NCBI GenBank assembly: GCA_902767225.1
Contig: CACXGN010000003.1
Coordinates: forward strand, 84,784 to 148,783
From: an uncultured Eubacteriales bacterium
GTDB taxonomy: Bacteria; Bacillota; Clostridia; Christensenellales; Borkfalkiaceae
Direction: 5' to 3'
Length of the DNA stretch: 64,000 bases
The position numbers were made by a program, and so were the translations under genes. This document shows positions 26,068 to 36,449 of this stretch, one piece after another (positions within the stretch are counted from its first letter, which is position 1; each line of letters opens with the position of its first letter). The notes below the pieces were generated by a model. It was not told where the DNA came from. It was given only the letters and a program-made list of their open reading frames with translations, and did not search any database.

Positions 26068-26334
26068 ATGGAAAAGAAAATTCCCATGCGTATGTGCATA
26101 GCCTGCCGCCAAATGAAACCTAAAAAAGACCTGATCCGTATCGTAAAAACCGAGAACGGAATAGTTTTGGACAGTAGCGGAAGATTGAACGGCAGGGGCG
26201 CATACATATGCCCCGACGGGGAGTGTATAAAAAAATTAAAAAAATCCCGTCTTATAAACAAGGCGTTTTCGTGCGAAGTTCCTGAATCCGTTTACGATAA
26301 GATCGAGGAGGATTTCTTTGGAAAAGAGAAGTAA
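26068..26334 (+). CDS. ylxR: YlxR-family RNA-binding protein
   Basis: An 88-aa DUF448 protein. MRMCIACRQMKPKKDLIRIV and GRLNGRGAYICPDGECIKK are the family signature. It follows nusA as in other Bacillota; in known cases it binds RNA and affects RNase P or transcription. It overlaps the next gene by 17 bp. Confidence 0.92.
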   Translation: MEKKIPMRMCIACRQMKPKKDLIRIVKTENGIVLDSSGRLNGRGAYICPDGECIKKLKKSRLINKAFSCEVPESVYDKIEEDFFGKEK

Positions 26335-26641
26335 AGCGGAAACGTTTATAGGGTTTGCCATGCGCAAGGGCGAATACAGATTCGGTGGGAACGCCTGCAA
26401 AAGTTTAAAGCATGCAAATCTTATAATCGTGTGCAAAACCGCGGCGAAAAATTCGCTGGATATGAGCCTTTCGCTTGCAAAAAAATTTAATTGCAAAAGG
26501 TTTATAACGAAAGAAAAAACACTTGCCGAACTGACTAAAAAAGAAAATGCCAAAATTATGGCTATAACCGATAAAGAACTTGCAAAAGCAATATCGGAAA
26601 ATCCCGAAAACGACTTAACCGAATGCCTTATAGGAGAATAA
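26318..26641 (+). CDS. L7Ae/L30e-family ribosomal protein-like (YlxQ)
   Basis: A 107-aa K-turn-binding-fold protein: ETFIGFAMRKGEYRFGGNAC, ANLIIVCKTAAKNSLDMSLS and KIMAITDKELAKAI fit the L7Ae family. The start is TTG 26318, with GAGGAGG 7 bp upstream inside ylxR. Standard member of the nusA-infB operon. Confidence 0.88.
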   Translation: MEKRSKAETFIGFAMRKGEYRFGGNACKSLKHANLIIVCKTAAKNSLDMSLSLAKKFNCKRFITKEKTLAELTKKENAKIMAITDKELAKAISENPENDLTECLIGE

Positions 26642-26642
26642 A

Positions 26643-29141
26643 ATGGCGGAAAGCAAAAAAATGCAAAACGAAAACCTTAAAAAAATTAACGACGTTTTAA
26701 AAAGTAACGCGATCGACGAAACTATCGCCCAAAGTTCGGCGATTGAAAAAAAGATCAAAGCGCTTAAAAACACGCTTGACCTTAAACTTAAAGCGATTTT
26801 AGCCGAGCAAAAAGAGGCTTATGCCGAACCGGAAGTTCAACCCTTGCCGGCGGATGAGCCAGTAGCTACCGAAAAGGAAGTTATAATCGAAGAAAGTAAA
26901 CCGGAGACGGTCGAAGTTAAAGAGCAGCCTAATGAAGAACCCGAAAAGGCAGAAGCGGAAAAACCCGCCGAGCCCGAGAAAAAAGCGGAATTCGTGCCGC
27001 CGGCACGCCCATCGTTTATAGTCGGGCATAGGGATATTAAGTCGGAAAAAAAGCCCGAAAGCAAATCGCCGCTTAAAACTTTCACTCCGTCCGATAAACC
27101 GAGAACAGCCGCTCCTAAGGCTTCGGGGAATTTCGGCGGCGGATTTAAAAAACCGAAAGAAACTTACGTCGCTCCGCCTATTCTTCCTACCGAAAATAAG
27201 CGTTCCGCTGGCAAGAAAAAACAGCAAAACGAAAAATCGTATGAAGAAAAGCATACTTTGAACAAACGCGCTTTGATCAAAAATCAGATAAGCGTCGACG
27301 ATTTTGACGAAGATAAGAGCGGATATAGAAAGTTCCGCCCCGTTAAAAAGGCAAAGCAGGCTGAAACTTCTGTAATAAAGATAGAAAAAGCGGTTATAAA
27401 TACCGAAATTATTCCGCTTAAAGTGCTTAGCGAAAAGATAGGCATAACTGCGGCGGAAATCACCAAACGTCTATTTAAAGAAGGCATAATGAAGACGATA
27501 AACGACTCTATCGACTTCGATACGGCGGCGTTCATCGCGGACGGAATAGGCGTTGAATTAGAACTTAAACTCGATAAAACCGCGGAAGACGTGCTAAGCG
27601 AAGGCTTCGGCAACGATACCGACAGCGAGGAAAGTTTGATAACCCGCCCGCCGGTAGTTACCGTTATGGGACACGTAGACCACGGCAAAACTTCGCTTCT
27701 CGATAAAATAAGAAAAACCAACGTAACCGCGGGCGAAGCGGGCGGAATTACCCAACATATCGGCGCATATCAGGTTACCGTCAATAAAAAGACTATAACG
27801 TTCTTGGATACTCCGGGGCACGCCGCGTTCACCGCGATGCGCGCAAGGGGTGCGCAGGCAACGGATATAGCGGTGCTTGTCGTCGCCGCGGACGACGGAA
27901 TCATGCCGCAAACGATAGAGGCGATACATCACGCCAAGGCGGCAGACGTTCCCGTTATCGTTGCGGTAAATAAAATGGATAAACCCGAAGCGAATATAGA
28001 AAGGGTTAAAACCCAACTCACCGAAAACGAACTTTTGCCCGAAGAGTGGGGCGGCGACGTTATAGTTTGCCCCGTTTCGGCAAAGACGGGCGCGGGCATT
28101 GAAGAACTTTTAGAGAGCATCAACGTTATAGCCGAAATGAAAGAACTTAAAGCCAACCCCGACAGAAAGGCGAAGGGCGTTGTAATCGAAGCGAAACTTG
28201 ATCAGAACAAAGGACCTATCGCAACGATTCTCGTTCAAAACGGAACGCTTAAAGTTTCCGATAGCGTTATAGTCGGCACGGTTACCGGTAAGATAAGGGC
28301 TATGACCGATGACTCCGGAAGAAGAGTTGCGCAAGCGGGTCCGTCCGTCCCCGTATCCATTATGGGGCTTGACGAAGTTCCTAACGCAGGCGATATTTTA
28401 TACGCGGTAGAGCAGGAAAAACTTACTAAATTAGTTGCCGAAGAACGTAAGAATAAAGAAAGAGAAAGCATGATAAAAGCGGCGTCTAAGATCTCTCTTG
28501 ACGACGTGTTCAGTAAAATTTCCGAAGGCGAAATGAAAGTTTTGAACTTGATCGTAAAAGCGGACGTTCAGGGTTCTGTCGAAGCGGTAAAAAGTTCTAT
28601 GGAAAAACTTTCCAACGACCAAGTTCGCGTAAACGTTATTCACGCGGCAGTCGGCGCGATAAAAGAATCGGATATCATGCTTGCCGAATCTTCTAAGGCG
28701 ATAATAATCGGCTTTAACGTTCGTCCGGACTCCAACGCGAAGTCCATTGCGGAACACAGCGGCGTGGAAATCAAACTGTATAGAATTATATACGAAGCGA
28801 TTGAAGACGTTGAAAAGGCGCTTAAAGGTATGCTTAAACCCAAGATCACCGAAACGTATATGGGTAAAGCGGAAGTTCGTGAAGTATTCAAGATTTCGGG
28901 CGTCGGTCAGGTTGCGGGTTGCTACGTAACCGAAGGCAAGATAATCAGGGGTGGCAAACTCAGAATTTACCGTGACGACGTTATGATCTGCGAAGGAAAC
29001 GTTTTGCAGTTAAAGCGCTTTAAAGACGACGTTAAAGAAGTCGGTCAGGGCTTTGAGTGCGGTATTTCGATAGAGAAGTTCAACGACATAAAGGTCGGCG
29101 ACTTTATCGAAAGTTATCAAATCGAAGAAAAGCAGGAGTGA
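26643..29141 (+). CDS. infB: translation initiation factor IF-2
   Basis: An 832-aa GTPase that places initiator tRNA on the 30S subunit. Residues ~55-230 are a low-complexity Glu/Pro/Lys linker; IF2N lies near 257-310 ([20 protein letters not shown]). The G domain has [14 protein letters not shown] (~343), [21 protein letters not shown] and PVSAKTG. Domains II-IV follow with the fMet-tRNA binding C-terminus ([31 protein letters not shown]). Complete and typical. Confidence 0.97.
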   Translation: MAESKKMQNENLKKINDVLKSNAIDETIAQSSAIEKKIKALKNTLDLKLKAILAEQKEAYAEPEVQPLPADEPVATEKEVIIEESKPETVEVKEQPNEEPEKAEAEKPAEPEKKAEFVPPARPSFIVGHRDIKSEKKPESKSPLKTFTPSDKPRTAAPKASGNFGGGFKKPKETYVAPPILPTENKRSAGKKKQQNEKSYEEKHTLNKRALIKNQISVDDFDEDKSGYRKFRPVKKAKQAETSVIKIEKAVINTEIIPLKVLSEKIGITAAEITKRLFKEGIMKTINDSIDFDTAAFIADGIGVELELKLDKTAEDVLSEGFGNDTDSEESLITRPPVVTVMGHVDHGKTSLLDKIRKTNVTAGEAGGITQHIGAYQVTVNKKTITFLDTPGHAAFTAMRARGAQATDIAVLVVAADDGIMPQTIEAIHHAKAADVPVIVAVNKMDKPEANIERVKTQLTENELLPEEWGGDVIVCPVSAKTGAGIEELLESINVIAEMKELKANPDRKAKGVVIEAKLDQNKGPIATILVQNGTLKVSDSVIVGTVTGKIRAMTDDSGRRVAQAGPSVPVSIMGLDEVPNAGDILYAVEQEKLTKLVAEERKNKERESMIKAASKISLDDVFSKISEGEMKVLNLIVKADVQGSVEAVKSSMEKLSNDQVRVNVIHAAVGAIKESDIMLAESSKAIIIGFNVRPDSNAKSIAEHSGVEIKLYRIIYEAIEDVEKALKGMLKPKITETYMGKAEVREVFKISGVGQVAGCYVTEGKIIRGGKLRIYRDDVMICEGNVLQLKRFKDDVKEVGQGFECGISIEKFNDIKVGDFIESYQIEEKQE

Positions 29142-29144
29142 TCT

Positions 29145-29522
29145 ATGCAGAAAAAGACGGGCGACGCGTCTAACAGAATAAAAAAATTCAACAGCGAACT
29201 TAAAAGGGAAATATCGGATATCATTTATCGCAAACTTAAAAATCCCGCGATAAGCGGTATCGTTTCGGTAATGGACGTAGATACGAGTAAAGATTTATCC
29301 CACGCAAAAGTTTATATCAGCGTGTTCGCAACGGACGAAAGCAAGAAAAAAGCGACGATAGACGCTATAATAGAAGACGCAAAAAAGATAAGAAAAGAAC
29401 TTTCCGCCGTAGTCCGCGCCAGAACCGTTCCCGAACTCCACTTTATTGTGGACGGCTCTATGGAATACGGCGACAAGATGGACAAACTGTTTATAAAGAT
29501 AAGCGAAGGAGAAAAATCCTGA
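29145..29522 (+). CDS. rbfA: ribosome-binding factor A
   Basis: A 125-aa KH-like 30S maturation factor: LKREISDIIYRKLKNPAISG, SVMDVDTSKDLSHAKVYISV and PELHFIVDGSMEYGDKMDKL are the family motifs. It begins 3 bp after infB and overlaps nrnA by one base. Confidence 0.95.
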   Translation: MQKKTGDASNRIKKFNSELKREISDIIYRKLKNPAISGIVSVMDVDTSKDLSHAKVYISVFATDESKKKATIDAIIEDAKKIRKELSAVVRARTVPELHFIVDGSMEYGDKMDKLFIKISEGEKS

Positions 29523-30472
29523 TGGAACTTAAAGATATCGCCCGTAAACTTAAAAACGAAAAAAGCGTGGCGATATTTTGCCACGTTCTGCCGGACGGCG
29601 ATTGCATAGGCTCTGCGGTGGCGCTAAAACTTGCTTTAATTAAAGCGGGAATTTATGCCGAAGTTTTCTGTGACGACGTTATCCCCGAAAAGTTTTCTTT
29701 CCTTCCCGAAACCTCATCTTTTAAGCGTGAATTAGCGGGGAATTTTTCCGCTTTTTTTGCGGTGGACTGCGCCGATCTTACAAGAATAGGTAAATTTTCA
29801 AATAATTTTTCTTCATTTAAAAATACTTACAATATCGATCACCATATCTCGAACACCAGATACGCCGATAATAACTACGTAAAAAACAATTCGTCCAACT
29901 GCGAAAATATTTACGAACTTATATGCCTTATGGGAATAGAGATAGACGGCGATATAGCAAATCTACTTATGACGGGCGTTATGACGGACACGGGGAATTT
30001 CAGGCATAGCAGCGTTACGGCGAATACTTTTGCCGTTGCGGGCAGGCTACTTACACTCGGCGCGAACGTCAATCAGATTCATTATTATATGTTCACCCGC
30101 CAAAGCAAACAGCGCGCGGCGCTTTTTGGAAAGGTGATGACCAAAATCCGCTATTTTGCCGACGGCAAGATGGCGCTTATTTCGATATTCACTTCTGATT
30201 TTAAAGAGACGGGTGCAAAAATAGAAGAGACAGAAGGCTTTATAGACTTTTTAACCGGAATCGAAGGCGTTGAAGTTGCAGTTTCGATGCGTGAAACGGA
30301 AAACGGCGCGTTTAAGATAAGTTTAAGGTCAAAGAAAACTAACGTAAACGAGATCGCGGCAATCTTCGGCGGCGGCGGGCACGAAAGGGCAAGCGGCTGC
30401 AAGATCTTCGGCGAATACGAAGAAGTCGTCGATAAAATAAGATACGCGGTTATAAGTCACATGGCGGAATAA
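29522..30472 (+). CDS. nrnA: DHH-family oligoribonuclease / pAp phosphatase
   Basis: A 316-aa phosphoesterase. DHH motifs: FCHVLPDGDCIGSAVAL (~20-36), AVDCADLTRIG, IDHHISN, MTDTGNFRHSS; the DHHA1 end has GGGGHERASGCKI. It would degrade nanoRNA and 3'-phosphoadenosine phosphate. Its place between rbfA and truB is the usual one. Confidence 0.93.
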   Translation: MELKDIARKLKNEKSVAIFCHVLPDGDCIGSAVALKLALIKAGIYAEVFCDDVIPEKFSFLPETSSFKRELAGNFSAFFAVDCADLTRIGKFSNNFSSFKNTYNIDHHISNTRYADNNYVKNNSSNCENIYELICLMGIEIDGDIANLLMTGVMTDTGNFRHSSVTANTFAVAGRLLTLGANVNQIHYYMFTRQSKQRAALFGKVMTKIRYFADGKMALISIFTSDFKETGAKIEETEGFIDFLTGIEGVEVAVSMRETENGAFKISLRSKKTNVNEIAAIFGGGGHERASGCKIFGEYEEVVDKIRYAVISHMAE

Positions 30473-30473
30473 T

Positions 30474-31322
30474 ATGACCGGATTTATCAATATTATAAAG
30501 CCGCCGTTTATAGGCTCGACCAAGGTAGTTACGGCGGTTAAAAGAAAGTTTTCCGTTCCGTGCGGACACATGGGCACGTTAGACCCTATGGCGTCCGGCG
30601 TGCTTCCGGTTGGGATAGGAAAGACCACAAGGCTTTTTCCGTATATGCTTGAAAAAGAAAAGGTATACGTTGCGGAGTTTACTTTCGGGTATTTAACAGA
30701 CACCTTGGACGTAACCGGAACTACCGAAAAAGAAACGGGCGTTATCCCCACGAAAGAGCAGATTGAAAAAGTTTTACCCGAATTTGTTGGAGAGATAATG
30801 CAGATCCCGCCGAAATATTCGGCCAAATGCGTGAACGGCAAAAAGGGATACGATCTTGCAAGGCGCGGAATAGAGTTCGAACTTGCCCCGAAAAAGGTCA
30901 ATATAGAGAGCATCACTTTACTAGAAGAGACTAAAAAGAACGTTTTTTCTTTTGAGATAGTGTGCGGCGGCGGAACTTATATCCGTTCGATCGCAAGGGA
31001 TTTGGGCGAAAAATGCGGTTCGCTGGCGGTAATGAGCGCGCTTGAAAGGACAAAAAGCGGCGCGTTTAATATGGAAAACGGCGTAGATTTAGAAGAATTC
31101 GTTTCGTCTTCCGAGCCTGAAAAATATATAATTCCCGCAGACTTTGCTGTAAACTTTGATAAACTTATCCTAACGCCGTATCAGTCGAAAAAGATTTTAG
31201 ACGGCGTTTATGAAAATTACGGATTTAAAGACGGGATATATCGTGTGTATAACCAAACGGATTTTTGGGGAATAGGCGAAGTTAATAACGGAATTTTAAA
31301 GATAAAATCGTATGTCAGATAA
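30474..31322 (+). CDS. truB: tRNA pseudouridine(55) synthase
   Basis: A 282-aa enzyme. FINIIKPPFIGSTKVV, VPCGHMGTLDPMASGVLPV (catalytic Asp ~37), QIPPKYSAKCVNGKKGYDLA and VCGGGTYIRSIARDLG are diagnostic. It modifies U55 in the T-loop of tRNAs. It follows nrnA by one base and overlaps ribF by 11 bp. Confidence 0.95.
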   Translation: MTGFINIIKPPFIGSTKVVTAVKRKFSVPCGHMGTLDPMASGVLPVGIGKTTRLFPYMLEKEKVYVAEFTFGYLTDTLDVTGTTEKETGVIPTKEQIEKVLPEFVGEIMQIPPKYSAKCVNGKKGYDLARRGIEFELAPKKVNIESITLLEETKKNVFSFEIVCGGGTYIRSIARDLGEKCGSLAVMSALERTKSGAFNMENGVDLEEFVSSSEPEKYIIPADFAVNFDKLILTPYQSKKILDGVYENYGFKDGIYRVYNQTDFWGIGEVNNGILKIKSYVR

Positions 31323-32205
31323 AATGAAAAGTCCCGTGATCGTTGCACTCGGATATTTCGATTCGGTGCATAAAGGTCATCTTGCGGTGATAGAAAGAGC
31401 AATTGCACTCGCAAAAAAATATTCGGCGGTTCCGCTTATTTTTTCGTTTGACGGGGATTTGCGCTCGGCGCTTAAAAGTTTTAGCGGCGGCTGTGTTTTC
31501 ACTAAAAAAGAGCGGGCAAAGATATTTGAAAAATTTTCTGGCGCAAAGGTATATTTTGCGCCGACAACTCCCGAATTTTTGGGTATGGATAAACTTTCTT
31601 TTCTTAAATTTTTAGAAGAAAAGTTTAACGCTATCGGATACGTTTTCGGGGAAGATTATAAATTCGGAAGTGATTTCGGAGACGCAGACTTTTTAACCGA
31701 ATACGCCGAATTGAAAAATAAGGCGGCAGATTGCGTTGCGGCGGTAAAATCGTCAGACGGCGAGAAAATATCCACAACCGAAATAAAGCGATTATTGTCT
31801 TGCGGAAAAGTGGAAGTGGCAAACGAAAACCTTTTCGTGCCGTATTTTATTTCGGGTAAAGTAGTTAAAGGCAGGGGCGTCGGCAAAACTTTGGGATTTG
31901 CCACGGCGAACGTCGAATTTTCAAAAGAGAAGTTTTTGCTGCGCTTTGGCGTATATTGCGGAAGCGCTGTTATTGACGGCAAACTATATCCCGCAGTTAT
32001 AAATTACGGCGGTAAGCCCACTTTCGGTATTTCGGATTTTTCGGTTGAAGCCCACTTTATAGGATATAACGGCGATCTATACGGAAAAGATATTGACCTT
32101 ACCTTTCACGGATATATCCGTGAAATAAAAAAATTTGACAGTTTAACCGACCTTTCAGAAAGGATCAATATAGACGTTAAATATGCGGAGGAAAAACTTA
32201 AATGA
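31312..32205 (+). CDS. ribF: bifunctional riboflavin kinase / FAD synthetase
   Basis: A 297-aa enzyme that makes FMN and FAD. N-terminal nucleotidyltransferase: ALGYFDSVHKGHLAVIERA (the HxGH motif kept, the usual FDGVH Gly is Ser). C-terminal kinase from ~180: GKVVKGRGVGKTLGFATANV, GVYCGSAVIDGKLYPAVINY, GGKPTFG and EAHFIGYNGDLYGKDI. ATG 31312 or 31324 could be the start; both lie at the truB end. Confidence 0.92.
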   Translation: MSDKMKSPVIVALGYFDSVHKGHLAVIERAIALAKKYSAVPLIFSFDGDLRSALKSFSGGCVFTKKERAKIFEKFSGAKVYFAPTTPEFLGMDKLSFLKFLEEKFNAIGYVFGEDYKFGSDFGDADFLTEYAELKNKAADCVAAVKSSDGEKISTTEIKRLLSCGKVEVANENLFVPYFISGKVVKGRGVGKTLGFATANVEFSKEKFLLRFGVYCGSAVIDGKLYPAVINYGGKPTFGISDFSVEAHFIGYNGDLYGKDIDLTFHGYIREIKKFDSLTDLSERINIDVKYAEEKLK

Positions 32206-33050
32206 TAAAATTCGGGCCGAGCGGAAATTCGGAAGCGTTTTACGCCGCAGGCAAAAAAACGAGCGAAGAGTCCGCCGCTTGGGTAAAGGATATGGGGCTA
32301 TCTTGCTTTGAATATTCTTTCGGGCGCGGCGTAAATCTTTCGCCGAAAAGAGCGCTAGAAATAGGCGAAGCGTTTAAGGCGAACGGTATCGAAATATCCG
32401 TTCACGCACCGTATTACATAAACCTTGCAAACCCCGAAGAAGAGAACGCCGAAAAATCTTTCGGATATATTTTAGATTCCGCAAGGGCGGCGCGATATAT
32501 GGGCGCGAAGCGCGTTATATTCCACCCCGCAAGTCAGGGAAAGGCTGAAAGATCGGCGGCGGTTTCATTAACCATCGAAAGGTTTTTAAGGTTAAAAGAA
32601 AAAATTTATTCCGAAGGTTTTTCCGATATGCTGTTTTGCCCCGAAACTATGGGAAAGATCGGGCAGATAGGCACTATCGAAGAAATAACCGAGTTTTGCA
32701 AGATAGACGACGTGTTTATTCCGACGGTTGACTTCGGGCACGTGAACGCAAGAGAGCAAGGCAGCCTTAAAACCGAAGAAGATTATCTTTTAAGGCTACA
32801 ATATATGATAGATAATTTGGGATATGAGAAGATGAAGAATTTTCATATTCACTTTTCAAAGATAGAATATTCAAGTAAAGGCGAAGTAAAACATCTTACG
32901 TTTGAAGATAAAATATACGGACCGGAGTTTTATCCGCTGGCAAAAGCGCTTAAAAAACTGAAATTAGAGCCTGTTATTATCTGCGAATCTGCGGGAACGC
33001 AGGATATTGACGCTTTGAATATGCAAAATGTATTTGAAGAGATTGACTAA
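32202..33050 (+). CDS. nfo: endonuclease IV (AP endonuclease family 2)
   Basis: A 282-aa TIM-barrel enzyme for base-excision repair at abasic sites. Zinc-ligand motifs are all seen: EISVHAPYYINLAN, VIFHPAS, FCPETMGK, PTVDFGHVNAR, NFHIHFSK and PVIICESAG. Size is typical. The ATG overlaps the ribF stop (ATGA), so it is translationally coupled to the operon. Confidence 0.9.
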   Translation: MIKFGPSGNSEAFYAAGKKTSEESAAWVKDMGLSCFEYSFGRGVNLSPKRALEIGEAFKANGIEISVHAPYYINLANPEEENAEKSFGYILDSARAARYMGAKRVIFHPASQGKAERSAAVSLTIERFLRLKEKIYSEGFSDMLFCPETMGKIGQIGTIEEITEFCKIDDVFIPTVDFGHVNAREQGSLKTEEDYLLRLQYMIDNLGYEKMKNFHIHFSKIEYSSKGEVKHLTFEDKIYGPEFYPLAKALKKLKLEPVIICESAGTQDIDALNMQNVFEEID

Positions 33051-33071
33051 TCGCATTATTTTTGATACAAT
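33043..33071 (+). promoter_or_regulatory. sigma-A promoter of the M24 peptidase gene
   Basis: TTGACT (33043-33048), 17-bp spacer, TACAAT (33066-33071). It starts inside the end of nfo. Confidence 0.7.
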
Positions 33072-33086
33072 AAAAAGGTAAGATTT

Positions 33087-34133
33087 TTGAAGAACGACTT
33101 TATAAAAAAACGCGATACCGCGTTTATGGTAACCGGCGAAAGTTACCGTAAATATTTATCCGGCATAGATATCGGCGAAGGGATAGTTATAGTATCCCAC
33201 GATAAAATTTGTTATTTTACCGACGGCAGATATATCGAAGCGGCGGAAAAAGCGGCGCACGGCACTAATTTAACCATAAAACTTTATACTTCGCTGCTAG
33301 ACGTTAAAATTTACCTTAAAGAAGAAGGCTTAAAAAAACTCGGAATAGTTTATGACGAAGTAACTTTATCCGAATATAAAAACTATAAATCGCTTAAAGT
33401 TCGCCTGTTTGACGCGTCCGATATACTTAAATCTTTAAGGTCGGTTAAGACCGAAAACGAAATATCGAATATTAAAAAGGCTTGCGAAATAACCGAAAAG
33501 GCTTTTTATAAAACCATAAAAAAGTTAAAAGTCGGCGTTACCGAAACGGAGATAAAAACTCTTTTAGAGAACGAATACTTCGCAATGGGGGCTGACGGGC
33601 TTGCGTTCGACACGATAGTTGCCTTCGGCAAAAATTCCGCCGTTCCGCACCACGTTTCGGGAAGCACCAAACTTAAAGAAAACGACGTGGTCTTGGTAGA
33701 TACCGGTTGCAGATATAACGGGTATTGTTCGGATTATACGAGAACTTTAATATTCGGCGAACCGACCGAAGAGTTCATATCCGCGTATAACGCCGTTAAA
33801 GATACCAACGAACTTTCGGAAGAGTTTATCAAGTTAAACGTTAAAGCGTCCGACGCGGACGGTTTTGCAAGAGAGAATTTATCCGAACTCGGCTACGAAG
33901 AGTACTTTACCCACTCGTTAGGGCACGGGCTTGGGCTTGAAATTCACGAATCGCCCTATTTATCCAAAAGAGATAGCACACCTTTAAAAGAAAATATGGT
34001 CTTTACGGTAGAGCCGGGCGTTTATTTTAAGGGTAAGTTCGGGATACGGATAGAAGATACGGTAATAATACAAAACGGAAAAGTAAAGCGGCTTTTTTCT
34101 GACAAGAAAGAGTTGCTAAAAATAAAAATCTAA
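33087..34133 (+). CDS. Xaa-Pro aminopeptidase (M24 family)
   Basis: A 348-aa dinuclear-metal peptidase that trims Xaa-Pro N-termini. The N-terminal creatinase-like domain has YLSGIDIGEGIVIVSHDK. Metal ligands are in VLVDTGCRYNGYCSDYTRT (two Asp), HSLGHGLGLEIHE (His), VFTVEPGVYF (Glu) and FGIRIEDTV (Glu). The start is TTG 33087, with a weak AAAAGG. The leader is short (about 10 nt). It sits just before efp, the common pepP-efp order. Confidence 0.92.
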   Translation: MKNDFIKKRDTAFMVTGESYRKYLSGIDIGEGIVIVSHDKICYFTDGRYIEAAEKAAHGTNLTIKLYTSLLDVKIYLKEEGLKKLGIVYDEVTLSEYKNYKSLKVRLFDASDILKSLRSVKTENEISNIKKACEITEKAFYKTIKKLKVGVTETEIKTLLENEYFAMGADGLAFDTIVAFGKNSAVPHHVSGSTKLKENDVVLVDTGCRYNGYCSDYTRTLIFGEPTEEFISAYNAVKDTNELSEEFIKLNVKASDADGFARENLSELGYEEYFTHSLGHGLGLEIHESPYLSKRDSTPLKENMVFTVEPGVYFKGKFGIRIEDTVIIQNGKVKRLFSDKKELLKIKI

Positions 34134-34165
34134 AAATTTAACGCAAAAATTAAGGAGAAAAAATT

Positions 34166-34726
34166 ATGATTTCAGCAGGTGATTTCAGAAAGGGCGTAAC
34201 GTTTGAATACGAAAGTGCGGTTTACACGATAGTTGACTTCCAGCACGTTAAACCGGGTAAAGGCGCGGCATTTGTTCGCACGAAGATGAAAAACGTGATG
34301 ACGGGCGCGGTATTAGAACGCACTTGGAACCCGACCGAAAAAATTCAGGAAGCGGTTATCGAAACTAAGAATATGACCTATTCTTATACCGACGGCGAAC
34401 TTTACTATTTTATGGATCAGGAATTCAACCTTATCCCGCTCAACTACGATCAGGTGGAAGACGCGCTTAAATATATCAAAGAAAACGACCCTGTCGTTGT
34501 TAAATTCTTTAAGGGCGTAGCGTTCTCTGTCGATTGCGAAAACTTCGTAGTATTAAGAGTAACTCAGGCAGAACCTTCTGTTAAAGGCAACACCGCAACC
34601 AACGCCACTAAAGAAGCGATTTTGGAAACTGGCGCTAAAATCCAAGTTCCTATGTTCGTTAACGAAGGCGAACTTATAAGAGTAGACACCAGAACCGGTG
34701 AATACATGGAAAGGGTCAAAGGCTAA
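34166..34726 (+). CDS. efp: elongation factor P
   Basis: A 186-aa protein that relieves ribosome stalling at poly-proline. [37 protein letters not shown] (the tip lysine lies in PGKGAA), [16 protein letters not shown] and [16 protein letters not shown] are typical. AAGGAG precedes the ATG. Confidence 0.97.
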   Translation: MISAGDFRKGVTFEYESAVYTIVDFQHVKPGKGAAFVRTKMKNVMTGAVLERTWNPTEKIQEAVIETKNMTYSYTDGELYYFMDQEFNLIPLNYDQVEDALKYIKENDPVVVKFFKGVAFSVDCENFVVLRVTQAEPSVKGNTATNATKEAILETGAKIQVPMFVNEGELIRVDTRTGEYMERVKG

Positions 34727-34745
34727 AATAATTAAAAAACAATCT

Positions 34746-34773
34746 ATACCCGCAAAAATCTTTTTGCGGGTAT
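34746..34773 (+). terminator. hairpin after efp
   Basis: ATACCCGCAAAAA-TC-TTTTTGCGGGTAT, a 13-bp perfect stem; the T-run is inside the stem and weak after it. Confidence 0.6.
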
Positions 34774-34791
34774 TCTGGTTTAAGGTGGAAT

Positions 34792-35526
34792 TTGAAAACT
34801 GCGTTAATCACGGGGGCAAGCGGAAAGATAGGTCTTGCCCTTACAGAAGAATTTGCAAAAAACGGCTATTTCGTTATTGCGCAATATAATAAAAATAAGG
34901 GCGAAATATTATCGCTTATAAAATCATTGCCGAATGATTTGGCAGAGATGGTTTTTCCCGTGCAATGCGATTTTTCTAAAAAAGAAAGCGTTTTATCGTT
35001 TATAAATTTTTTAAGTGATAATTTTAAATCGCTTGACGTTTTGGTGAATAATGCGGGAATAGACGTATATAAACTTATCACCGACACGACGGATGAAGAT
35101 TTGGAAAAAATCGTTTCGGTAAACTTAACTTCCGCCTATAAACTCTGCCGTTTTGCGGCGGGAAAAATGATAGGCAAAAAGAGCGGAAATATTATCAATA
35201 TTTCAAGCGTATGGGGAAGCGTCGGCGCGGCTATGGAAACGGCGTATTCCGCCACGAAAGGCGCGCTTATATCCTTAACCAAGGCGCTTGCAAAAGAACT
35301 TGCCCCGTCGGGAATCAACGTAAACTGCGTTTGCCCCGGGGTTATCGATACCAAGATGAACGCAATCTTTACAGAATCCGAAATGAAAGATATTATAGAT
35401 AATATCCCGAAGGGAAGATTAGGGACTGCGGAAGAGATCGCAAAACTAGTTAACTTTTTATCTTCGCCCGCGGCAGATTATATAACGGGGCAGATAATTA
35501 CTGCCGACGGAGGTTTCACCGTTTGA
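34792..35526 (+). CDS. fabG: 3-oxoacyl-ACP reductase-like SDR
   Basis: A 244-aa short-chain dehydrogenase. TGASGKIGLALTEEFAKNG binds the NAD(P) dinucleotide; VLVNNAGIDVY, ISSVWGSVG and the catalytic AYSATKGALISLTKALAKEL (Ser-Tyr-Lys) follow, then VCPGVIDTKM and ITGQIITADGG. FabG is the closest call, but no fatty-acid genes are nearby, so another substrate is possible. The start is TTG 34792 after AAGGTGG. It overlaps the next gene by 4 bp. Confidence 0.82.
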   Translation: MKTALITGASGKIGLALTEEFAKNGYFVIAQYNKNKGEILSLIKSLPNDLAEMVFPVQCDFSKKESVLSFINFLSDNFKSLDVLVNNAGIDVYKLITDTTDEDLEKIVSVNLTSAYKLCRFAAGKMIGKKSGNIINISSVWGSVGAAMETAYSATKGALISLTKALAKELAPSGINVNCVCPGVIDTKMNAIFTESEMKDIIDNIPKGRLGTAEEIAKLVNFLSSPAADYITGQIITADGGFTV

Positions 35527-36362
35527 CGAAATTATATAAAGACGCAAATAAATCCCCGATCTTTCATATCGCGATAGTTTTTCTTCTCGCGGTGGGGTTT
35601 GTTGCGCTACCCGTATCTAAATTATTTATCTTATTCGGAATAAACGGAACGATCTCCCGCTTAATTTCCGGCGCGGCGTTAAGGCTTATACTGTCTATCG
35701 CGGCGGTTTTTTTTATCGTAAAATACGGTTTTTCTAAAATCTTCAAAAATAAAATAACGGCAATATCTATATTACTGACTCTTCCTGCAGTTTTGGTCGC
35801 CTTAAATAACGCGCCTATAATAGGGCTGATATCCGGAAACGTCTATTTTTCTTCGGACGGGGTAGGGATTTTCCTTTTCGTTTTATATTGCGTTTTCGTG
35901 GGGATTTACGAAGAACTTATATTCCGCGGAATAATTTTTCCGCTCGTTCTTATAAAAACGAAAAATTGTAAACACGGCGCGTTTATAGCGATTTTGATCT
36001 CTTCTTTGTTATTCGCCGCGGCGCACCTGTTAAACTTACTTTCCGGCGCGGGGATTTTAGATACGCTGCTGCAAATGGGGTATTCCTTTTTGATAGGCGG
36101 CATGTGCGCGATCTCGCTTTGCGTTACCAAAAATATATTTGTTGCGATATTTTTGCACGCTGTTTACGATATCGGCGGACTTATGACTGACGCGGGAATA
36201 GGAATATGCAAAGGAAATTCGTGGGATACGGCGACTATCGTTATAACGGCGATATTAGGGGTTATTGTATTTGCCTTTGAAATAATTTTGGTATTAAAAC
36301 TGAACGTAAAAGACGTTTGCGAAAGTTTCGGGATAGATAATGCCGAGCCCGAAATCTTTTAG
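35523..36362 (+). CDS. CPBP-family intramembrane glutamic endopeptidase
   Basis: A 279-aa membrane protein with about eight predicted helices. The CPBP (Abi) motifs are present: YEELIFRGIIFP (~125), FAAAHLLNLLSG and FLHAVYDIGG, carrying the catalytic Glu pair and His. Family members process CAAX-type proteins, bacteriocins or other membrane substrates; the target here is not known. The start is TTG within the fabG stop region. Confidence 0.85.
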   Translation: MTKLYKDANKSPIFHIAIVFLLAVGFVALPVSKLFILFGINGTISRLISGAALRLILSIAAVFFIVKYGFSKIFKNKITAISILLTLPAVLVALNNAPIIGLISGNVYFSSDGVGIFLFVLYCVFVGIYEELIFRGIIFPLVLIKTKNCKHGAFIAILISSLLFAAAHLLNLLSGAGILDTLLQMGYSFLIGGMCAISLCVTKNIFVAIFLHAVYDIGGLMTDAGIGICKGNSWDTATIVITAILGVIVFAFEIILVLKLNVKDVCESFGIDNAEPEIF

Positions 36363-36389
36363 GTATAAGAAAAACTAAACTTTCCGCCA

Positions 36390-36418
36390 TTGACAAAACG
36401 CGGGATATACTTCATACT
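36390..36418 (+). promoter_or_regulatory. sigma-A promoter of purA
   Basis: TTGACA (36390-36395), 17-bp spacer, CATACT (36413-36418). Confidence 0.65.
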
Positions 36419-36449
36419 TAATTCGAAAGATAAATTTTTAGGAGGAACT